Source: CAZCTC01 sp964501335 (GTDB lineage Bacteria; Chloroflexota; Anaerolineae; B4-G1; SLSP01). Taken from it: a stretch of DNA of 64,000 nucleotides. Within the stretch, counting starts at the first letter, position 1; the number at the start of each line of letters is the position of its first letter. Positions 38,047-47,100 of the stretch are shown here, piece after piece. A program made the translations under genes and the position numbers. The notes under the pieces are model-generated. The model did not search any database. It had not been told where the DNA came from and saw only the letters and a program-made list of their open reading frames with translations. The stretch is from the NCBI GenBank assembly GCA_964501335.1, contig CAZCTC010000008.1, positions 1-64,000 of the forward strand, given 5' to 3'.

Positions 38047-38570
38047 TTAATATTTTCCGGTCAATTGGGCGGTAACCTCATCCAAAATTCCTCGTAACTT
38101 TTCGACATCGCGTTCCAGTGTAGTGTAGATCACAAATTCCAGTGTCTCTTCCGTAGACCGCACCTCACCATAGAACAGTGTAACGGCGGTGTCGCGCTCT
38201 TGATGCCGGATGGAAGATTCGTGCATCACGGCCTGTTCGGGATGGCGGGTATCCAGGCGGCCCAGATATAGGTTGCAAATCCCAATTCCCATAATTCGCT
38301 TTCCTCAAGCGCGTGCTCCAGCTTCCACGAATAACGTAACGTCGTTACCTGGTGATCGGCGGTCCGTTGCGTCACGGCCACCGCTTCTACCTGCCGTTTG
38401 TAATGGCTGTAGTTTTCCAGATCGAACAACTGGATCATTTCTGCTTCGGTAATGTCGCGGGGAGAATGTTGCATTTGCTCCACATAATCCGAAAAGGGCA
38501 AAATTTCCTGCTGCGCCGGCCGCAATCCCTGAATCTTGGCCTGATAGGATTCATACAGGCTGCGCCGCAC
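38047..38570 (-). pseudogene. Conserved-looking hypothetical protein split by a 1-nt frameshift
   Basis: Two overlapping minus-strand frames (38226-38570 and 38047-38292) look like one protein of about 170 residues. The first ends its meaningful part with LEESELWELG; the second continues with ICNLYLGRLDTRHPEQAVMH, then HQERDTAVTLFYGEV and LEFVIYTTLERDVEKLRGIL. One extra G in GGGATTTGC near 38285 would join them. A GTG at 38570 directly follows an in-frame stop and has no RBS, so the N-terminus may be missing too. I do not recognise the family. Confidence 0.5.
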
Positions 38571-38762
38571 AAATCAAAAGAATATAACCAGTATTGAGGT
38601 GTCCGGCAACCGGTAAAGGAATGAGCAATGCAAGAATATACCCTGGATAAGTTAAAAATCTTGAAAATCTTGTAAACCGGGCATTTTGGGAGGATAATAA
38701 AATAGTATTTTATTTTTTCTGGTGGTTAGTTTAGGAACCAGCCCTACGCCGGAGGCCAATGG

Positions 38763-38932
38763 ATGGTCACACAACCAAAAAGAAGGGAGCCGGGCGCGAT
38801 CGATTCTGAAGAGCGCCCGGCTCCTGCTTTTTCTATTGTGGGAATTGGGGCGTCGGCTGGCGGATTGGCCGTTCATCGGTTCAGTTATAGATATCACGGA
38901 GCAGAAACTTCAAAATTGGGGGGATAGCTGAA
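38763..38932 (+). pseudogene. Deletion scar of a CheB/CheR-PAS hybrid kinase gene
   Basis: From ATG 38763 the frame reads MVTQPKRREPG, then PAPAFSIVGIGASAGGLA, the unmistakable N-terminus of a CheB methylesterase domain with its catalytic Ser. At about 38870 this stops, and in another frame FIGSVIDITEQKLQNWGDS follows with a stop, which is the end of a PAS/PAC module. Between these ends a CheB-CheR-PAS protein would normally have over 1000 residues. The gene after it is a PAS hybrid kinase of the sort that often follows such genes, so the operon has lost most of its first member. A 12-bp hairpin (GGAGCCGGGCGC) lies inside the remnant. Confidence 0.65.
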
Positions 38933-38968
38933 CAAAAAGCAGACCGTTAAGACAATAAGAGGCGTTCA

Positions 38969-41074
38969 ATGAAAAGCGGAAAAGATTCCCGTGGTGAGAT
39001 CTCGGTGCCGAACGAAGATCTCGGGCGCGTATTGCGGTGGCGGGCTGAAAGAGTTGCCCGGGAAAAAGTGATTCATAACCGGGAAAGCCGGCGGGTTTTC
39101 TCAGTCGATAAAATGCAGCAGACGCTTCATGAGCTGCGAGTGCATCAAATCGAGTTGGAAATGCAGAATGAGGAGCTGTGTCGGGCTCAGGTAGAATTGG
39201 ATGCGGCGAGGGCGCGCTATTTTGATCTCTATGATCTGGCCCCTATCGGTTATCTGACCCTTAACGAACGTGGGATGATTTTAGAAGCCAATCTTACCGC
39301 GGCGACTCTCTTTGAGATTCCTCGGAGTTCTTTGGTCAAATATGCTATCTCCAGCTTCATCCACAGAGAGGATCAGGATGTTTACTACACCCACCGCAAA
39401 AAACTTTTTGAGACCGGAATTCCTCAAGCCTATGAGTTGCAAATGGTCAAGAAGAGTGGGGAGGTATTCTGGGCCCATCTGGAATCCACAATTGTCCCTG
39501 ATCCTGTTGCCGGCGTCCTCTGCCGGCTGGTATTGAGCGATATCACTGAGCGCAAACAGGCCGAACAGGAACGGGAACGGCTGCTGGCCCAGCTGGGCGG
39601 TCAGGCGCAACAAATGCAGCAAATCCTGGAGAGCGTGCCCGCCGGCGTGATCTTGCTGGACAGCGCCGATCGTCTGGTCCTGGCGAATCCGGTGGCCATG
39701 GCTCAATTGGAAGTGCTCGCTCCCCTCCAAACCGGCGAGACGCTGACCCACCTGGGCAACCGGCCGTTAACCGAACTGTTGGACACTTCCCCTCAAGGTA
39801 TCTGGTACGAGATCAGCCGTGGTCAGCAGATTTTTGAAATCAGTGCCCGGCCGCTGGCCGCGGGGATCCAATTCCAGGGGCATGTCCTGGTTTTGCGAGA
39901 GGTAACCCGGGATCGATCGGTCCAACGCCAGATCCAACAGCAGGAGCGTCTGGCGGCGATTGGGCAACTGGCGGCCGGCATTGCGCACGATTTCAACAAC
40001 ATTCTGGCGGTCATCATCCTTTATACCTATATGGCTTTGAGGTCCTCGGAACTGTCCCCGAAATTACGCGAACAGTTGCATATCATCCTCGATGAAAGCC
40101 ATCGAGCCTCCGAACTGATCCAACAGATTCTGGACTTCAGCCGGCGAGCCGTATTGGAATGTCATCCCCTGGATCTGGTTCCTTTCCTGAAAGAGCAGAT
40201 CAAACTCTTAGAGCGAACCTTGCCCGAAACCATTGAAACTCAGTTGATCTACGGCGCGGATGAATATCAAATCGACGCCGATCCGACCCGGATTCAGCAG
40301 ATCCTTATGAATCTGGCCGTCAATGCCCGGGACGCCATGCCCGAAGGGGGGGTGCTGAGCATTCGGTTAAAGCGCTTTTCGATCGGCAAAGATGCACAGA
40401 ATCTGGCCAGTCCCAATCTCCCTTCCGGAGAATGGGTGCAATTGCAGGTGACGGATACCGGCGTGGGGATTCCACCGGAAATCTTGCCGCGGATCTTTGA
40501 GCCGTTCTTCACAACCAAGGCTCCCCTGGGTACGGGGCTGGGACTGGCGCAGGTCCATGGGATTGTCAAATTACACGGCGGCGAAATCGAGGGGACTTCT
40601 ACTGTAGGCAAGGGAACGACGATCACGCTCTATCTGCCGGCGATCCCGGGTCAGGTTCAGGGACATGTCGATGTTGTTACTTCTTTGCCCTTAATTTACG
40701 GTAACAATGAAATGATCCTGATTGTAGAAGACAATATAGTCGTCTGTACGGCGCTGGCGCAGATGTTGGAAATGCTGCATTACCAGGTGATGACCGCCGC
40801 TAATGGGCGCCAGGCTTTGCAATTGTTCGCCCGGCGGGGTTCGGAAATCTCGTTGATCTTAAGCGATTTGGTTATGCCGGAAATGGGAGGGGAAGCCCTG
40901 TTCTATGCCTTAAAGGAACTGGGTGTGATTCAGCCGATGGTGATCTTAAGCGGCCATCCTATGAAAAATGAACTGGAAAAACTTCAGAATCAAGGCCTGG
41001 CCGGCTGGATGCTTAAGCCCCCTTCGATCGAGCGTCTGTCTCAGCTGTTGGCCGGACTATTAAAAAAACAATAA
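38969..41074 (+). CDS. PAS-domain hybrid histidine kinase with C-terminal receiver
   Basis: The 701-residue protein has an N-terminal coiled coil (LHELRVHQIELEMQNEELCR), a PAS domain with PAC (about 85-195), a second PAS-like segment (about 212-310, SVPAGVILLDSADRLVLAN), a HisKA domain with His in AAGIAHDFNNILAV (about 345), HATPase_c (NLAVNARDAMPEGG, DTGVGIPPE, TGLGLAQVHGIV) and a receiver domain (about 585-700) with IVEDN, phosphoacceptor Asp in LILSDLVMPEMGG and LKPPS. The H-D-F-N-N box is of the NtrB-like type. No membrane segment is visible. It follows the CheB scar by 37 nt. AGAGG precedes its ATG. Confidence 0.9.
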   Translation: MKSGKDSRGEISVPNEDLGRVLRWRAERVAREKVIHNRESRRVFSVDKMQQTLHELRVHQIELEMQNEELCRAQVELDAARARYFDLYDLAPIGYLTLNERGMILEANLTAATLFEIPRSSLVKYAISSFIHREDQDVYYTHRKKLFETGIPQAYELQMVKKSGEVFWAHLESTIVPDPVAGVLCRLVLSDITERKQAEQERERLLAQLGGQAQQMQQILESVPAGVILLDSADRLVLANPVAMAQLEVLAPLQTGETLTHLGNRPLTELLDTSPQGIWYEISRGQQIFEISARPLAAGIQFQGHVLVLREVTRDRSVQRQIQQQERLAAIGQLAAGIAHDFNNILAVIILYTYMALRSSELSPKLREQLHIILDESHRASELIQQILDFSRRAVLECHPLDLVPFLKEQIKLLERTLPETIETQLIYGADEYQIDADPTRIQQILMNLAVNARDAMPEGGVLSIRLKRFSIGKDAQNLASPNLPSGEWVQLQVTDTGVGIPPEILPRIFEPFFTTKAPLGTGLGLAQVHGIVKLHGGEIEGTSTVGKGTTITLYLPAIPGQVQGHVDVVTSLPLIYGNNEMILIVEDNIVVCTALAQMLEMLHYQVMTAANGRQALQLFARRGSEISLILSDLVMPEMGGEALFYALKELGVIQPMVILSGHPMKNELEKLQNQGLAGWMLKPPSIERLSQLLAGLLKKQ

Positions 41075-41089
41075 GGTGGAGTTTACAGA

Positions 41090-41124
41090 GTGAGGGCGCG
41101 CTGTCTCCGGCAGCGCGCCCTCAC
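41090..41124. terminator. Terminator hairpin between convergent genes
   Basis: GTGAGGGCGCGCTG (41090-41103) pairs perfectly with CAGCGCGCCCTCAC (41111-41124). It lies in the 79-bp gap between the hybrid kinase gene and the convergent glucan synthase gene and can serve both. Confidence 0.7.
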
Positions 41125-41153
41125 TGTTTGAAAGGTTTTTTTCTGGGTGTAAA

Positions 41154-44100
41154 TCAAACTCCCCCTAATACTACCCTGACCTGATGCAACTGACCGTCGT
41201 TTAACAGGGGGATTTCATTGCCCCTCAGCACGATCCCATCCAATTCCAGTTGTCGGACTCCGGCATTGACGCCTTCCGGATTCTCGATTCGAATCAGGAA
41301 GGTGGTGCTCTCTATTTTGTACATTACCTGATAGTGAGTCCACGTTTTCGGAATACAGGGAACGATTTGCAGTGCCTGTCCTATACGCCGGATGCCCAGG
41401 ATTGCTTCGAGTCCGGCACGGTACATCCAGCCGCTCGAACCGGTATACCAGGTCCATCCCCCCTGTCCGTTGTGCGTCAGAGCGCTGTAAACATCGGCTG
41501 CCGTCACATAAGGTTCCACTCCATAACGAATTGCTTTTGCGGAAGTATCACTGTGATAGATCGGATTGAGCAATCGGAACAATGCTTCGACCTGGTCTCC
41601 CTGTCCCAGTTCGGCAAAGGCCCATAAGGTCCACACCGCTGCGTGGGTATATTGCGCGCCGTTCTCGCGGATGCCGGGCGGATACCCTTTAATGTAGCCG
41701 GGATCGCGCAGCGTTTGATCAAAAGGTGGGGTCAACAGCAGCAGTAATTGATCTCTCGGCTGGATCAATCGTTCGGCCACGGACTCCATGGCCCGGACGG
41801 CACGGTCCGGATCGCATACGCCGGATAAAATCGCCCAGGACTGAGCGATAGAATCGATCTGGCAATCGTGATTTTCGGCCGACCCTAACGGCGTACCATC
41901 GTCATAATAGGCTCGCCGATACCAGGCACCATCCCAACCATAGGTCTCAAGGGCCCGGCCCAAGATGGCCGCTCGTTGTTGATAGGCGGTGGCCTGAGCC
42001 CTTTCGTTTTTATATTCGCATAACCGGGCAAAACGGATCAGTGTGGCGCATAAAAACCATCCCAACCAGATGCTTTCTCCTCGACCGCTGCTTCCTACAC
42101 GGTTCATACCGTCATTCCAGTCGCCACAACCGATTAAGGGTAAGCCGTGCTCCCCGGCCGTGATCCCTTTTTCCAGAGCCCGGCGGCAATGTTCGTAAAG
42201 GGTGTAACTCTCGGTTGTCGGGGCGTAATGATCGTAACGTTCCAATTCGTCGGTTTCCAGGGGCAGGCCTTTGCGAAACAAAACAGTTTCATCCAGAATA
42301 GCTTCGTCGCCGGTCACGGTAACGTAATGCGAAACGACAAACGGCAACCAGAGCAAATCATCCGAGAACCGGGTACGAACCCCCCGTCCTGAAGGCGGAT
42401 GCCACCAATGTAACACGTCGCCCGCATCAAACTGGAAGCGGGCCGCTTCTAAAATGTGTTCCCGGGCCAGCCGGGGGGCGGCATGAAGAAGCGCCATAAT
42501 ATCCTGCAATTGATCGCGAAAGCCAAAAGCGCCGGAAGATTGATAAAAAGCCGAGCGTGCCCACACGCGACAGGATAGCGTCTGATAAAGCAACCAGCGA
42601 TTGAGCAAAAGGTTCATTGCCGGATCGGGAGTTTGTACCTGGACGGTTTCCAGGAATTTTTCCCAATTCGTATGCACCTGATCCCAGGCTTTTGCAAGCT
42701 CCTCCGTTTTTTGATAACGTTCGATCAGTTGCAATGCTTCGTCGCGATTGGCTCCTTCACCGATTAGAAAGAAGATCTCTTGAGCGACGCCGGGCGGCAG
42801 ATCGATATGCACTTGCAACGCTGCGCAGGGATCGAGTCCCGGTTTCACCACGCCGGCCAACCCAATTCTCTCGAGCGCTACCGGCCGGCAGAGAGTTCCC
42901 CGGCGTCCCAAAAATTCGGTGCGATCTGCCGTTAGTCCGTGAAGGGCCTGACTGGCCACGACAAAGGCAACCCGGTCGCCGAATTCAGCGTTGTAGCAAT
43001 TGTGCGCCAGAAGCGCTTGATGTTCGGGGTCATATTCCGAGACAATATATTGCTGGGCCGTATCGCGGGTTATTCCCAACACCCATTCTATGTACAGGGT
43101 TACCGTGATGCGGCGGGTATGTTCCCACATATTTGACAAACGCAGTTGCATTACTTTAACGGGGGCATCCGCAGCTGCAAAAAGGCGCAAACATTGGGTC
43201 AGCCCATGGCTTTGGTGTTCGAAAATCGAATAGCCGGAGCCATGCCGGATTAAATAGGGCGCAGCGGCACGACAGGGCAAAGGGGTGGGGGACCAGACTT
43301 CGGCCGTTTCTTCATCGCGCAAATAGAGGGCCTCGCCGGGGGGATCGGCGATCGGATCGTTCGACCAGGGAGTCAGCCGGTTTTCACTGCTGTTGCCGAA
43401 CCAGGTATAACCCGCCCCGGTTTCGGAAACCGTAAAACCAAAATCTGAATTGGCAATTACATTGATCCACGGCGCCGGCGTCCACTGCTCCGGCTCCAGA
43501 TAAATGAGATATTCCCGGCCGTCTGCGCTGAATCCTCCCAGCCCGTTGTCAAAAAGCAGGTCGGGGGGGCGAAGCACTCCCGGCGTGGATTCCAATTCGG
43601 CAGGAGCCGATATCGGAACAAAGCCGGGAAGCTGGGTGGTGAATTTATGCAAACCCTGCAATTGCTGGGTCAGCGTTCCCAGTGTTCCCGTGAGCACCAC
43701 CCGCGCCGCGGTTTCCAACAATATGCGGTCCGCTTCGTTTAACTGATCGGCGTACAGGACAAAGATGCCGCCGCGTCGATTAAACCATTCCTCACAGTTC
43801 TGACGGATCATCACGCGCTGTAACTGGCCGCGCAATTCCTGTCCATAGGTCGTTCCCTGCTGATTGAGAATGACCAGATCTATTTTGATACCTCGATTGC
43901 GCCAATAGGTATGAGCCTGGAGCGCTTTCTGCACCAGGATCAGATCTTCTGTCGTGTTCATTTGCACCAGTAGAAGAGGATAATCACCCGAGATGCTGAA
44001 TGGCCACAAACCTGCCTGTCCTTTGCGATTGGCGGCGAGTGTGGCTGCGGCGGCACGTAAAGCGGCCTGGGGATAGATCAAGGCCGATAAAAGCTCTTCG

Positions 44101-47100
44101 ATTTGCGCCAGATCCGCAACTGTCAACTCCAGCCGGGTTAATTCCAGTTCGGCATACAAGCGAGCCTGTCCAAAAGTCCGCTCGATCGTCTGAGCCGACT
44201 GATAACGTTGCACTAAAGCCAGAGCCCTGTCGCGAGACCTGGCTGCCAGCGTGATAAAGCTTACCTGCGCAGAGGCATAAGGTTGTAATTCGATGGTTTG
44301 TGCGAGTGCCATGATGGGGTCCAGGGTGTTTCCCACCGTGGCGGACAATTTCCTCCCGGCGTTCAAGGCGGCCGGCGTTCGCAAGGACTGCCCCCGTCCC
44401 AAAAATTGTTTCCGGTCGGTTTCGTAACTTCCGGTGATGGATTGTCCCGGTGAAACGGTAGCTGAATGCGCCAGATAGATCGGCAGTTCCCCAGCTGAAC
44501 GAAGCCGTCGCCGAAAAAGCAACGTATTTGTTTCGGTAAGATATTCGCTCTCCACAAATAGATTATTGAAGGCCGGATGGCGGGCATCGGCGGCTTGCGG
44601 TGCCAGGATAATTTCTCCGTAACTTGTCAATGTGATATGGCGCACGCGCTCACTTTGATTGGTAAGCGAGATACGACGAATTTCTACATCGTCTTCGGGC
44701 GCTACCACGATTTCCATCGTTACTCCCAGTTCGTGACCGTTTCGTCGGAATTCTACCTGGTGAGGATAGAACTGCACCGTGGGAGTTCCTGAAAGGGTCC
44801 CTATCGGTTGCTCGGCCGCCGACCATAGCTCACCGTTGTCCAGATCTTGCAGATAAATCCAGACCCCGCATTCCTCACGGGTCGAGTCGGCTCGCCAACG
44901 GGTCAGGTCGATCTCTTCCCACCGACTGAAACCGGCCCCGGCATTGGTGATCATCACGCTGTAATGTCCGTTCGATAAGAAATGTACTTGCGGGGCCGGC
45001 GATTGTACGGCTACATTCCAGAGCCCGGCGCTGATATGTTGCCGTACGGGCTCCGCCTGTGTGACGTGCAAATCCCCGGCCTGCGCTGTTTCGAGAGCGG
45101 CTTCGTAAGGGACCTTCTCTTGCAAGAAAAACTCGACGCTCCGTACCTGGGGATCGGCGTGGAAACGTCGTACCATAATGTTGTCATGCAGATAGTTGAC
45201 CAGGGAGAGTAAGATCATTCCTTGATGGTGAGCCATATAGGAACGTACGATGGCATGCGGGGCACCTAACGGCAGTCGGGCGGCTGAGAAATCGATGGCT
45301 TCGTAAAATCCATGGAGTCCCAGCATTTGCAATTTATCCAGGCGAATGATGTTTTCTATCACTTTGTGCGGATGTAACGATAATGCCAGCAATGAAGCGT
45401 AGGGCGTCACGACCAGATCTTCATTGCGGTTTTGTTTAAAACCCAGACCCGGCACCCCAAAGGTGCGATATTGATAATTTTGATCCCTGTCAAATGCGTA
45501 ATAGCCTGATTCGGAAATGCCCCACGGGATCGCCTTTTGTTGGCCGTAATTGATCTGGCCGTTTATGGCCGCCAGGCAACTGCGTTGTAACAGGGTGCCT
45601 TCATAATTGCGCATCAGCAGTGCGGGCATTAAATACTCGAACATCGTCCCGCCCCAGGATAACAGGGTGCGCAATCCTTCGACCTGGGCCAGGGGACGCC
45701 CCAGATGCAGCCAATGGCTGGGCGGGATTGCGTTCCCGGCAATGGTGACGAGACTGGCGATGCGCGATTCGGAAGCCAGTAAATCATAGTAATTGTTGTC
45801 CAGTTTTTCGACCGTCACGTTGTAGCCGATATGAAACAACAGCCGTTGCTCATCAAATAGAAAGTGGAAATCCATCTCCTGGACGTGGCGCAGGGCGTTT
45901 TGCTCTAAATTCTGGAAATCTACCAACAGACATGCCGCAGAAATCCGGGCCTCAATTAATTTTTGAAGAGAATCATGGCACCATTCCCCGGCTTCGGCAT
46001 CTCCCTCGCTTAACCGGTGTAACTGGCGGAGGATCGCCTGCCCGGTTAAACAGACCGTTTCGATCTCTTCAAGCAGAGGGGCCGGGGGAAAGGCCGCGTT
46101 CAGTGCCTGCCAGTGTTTGTAAAGTTCGGGAGGCCCGTCGGCACGTTCCATCAACGCCGGTGGGTGGTGCAAAAAAGTCAGCCAGGGCGCAAGTTGTTCG
46201 ATTTCTCGTTGCATGCCGTACAAATGATTCTGGGTTCGATCGGCAGCCAGATTGAGTTGGTTGAGTTGTTCCACTTCCAATTCGTTGCTGTTTGCCATGA
46301 CAAAGCTCATCAACGTTCGGTTGAGTTCAATCCAGCTTTCGCCGCTCAATTGATTCAACAGCCCGAACCAGGATTCGGGGGTCTTTTGAGCGGTCCGGAT
46401 TTGTTGTCGCATCTTTTCCAGACTGGATTGGATCGCAGCCGTTGCTTCTACGGGCAAATCTCCCACCACTTTATCAAAGAGGCAGAGTGTATCCAGCAAT
46501 CCTTCCCAGTTTTTCCACCGCCAGATGGATTGATGTCGCAACGTCTGACAGCCCTGCGCCAGCGTACGGAAAGAAGCGGCCAGATTGCCGCTATCGACCG
46601 TAGAGACATAGCGTGGAGCCAGCGCTCCGAGCGTCCGGGTATCATACCAGTTCAAAAAATGTCCGCGATATTTCTCCAGTCGGTTCAGGCTCTCAAACGC
46701 CGATTTCAACCGGGTGGCTAAATTGCTCAATCCGATATATCCCAGATCATAGGCGGCCAATGTCGAGAGAAAAAGCAGCCCCAGATTGGTCGGCGATGTG
46801 GTATGAGAAATGACGCCCCGGGGTGCTTCCTGAAAATGATCCGGCGGGAGCCAGTGATCTTCGGGGCCGACAAACTGTTCGAAAAAACTCCAGGTACGCC
46901 GCGCCAGCGTGCGTAACCGGGCAACCTCGCCGGCAGACAGGGAGTCCGGCTGGTCGTCAATGGAGCGACTGATCCACCAGGAGATTAAAGGGGAAAACAA
47001 CCAGAGGCTCAACAGCGGTGAAGCCGCCCAAAGCGCTGCCGGATTACTTCCCCAGATCGCACCTCCCAAACCGCCGGTCAAAAAGAGGGCTGCCAAAATA

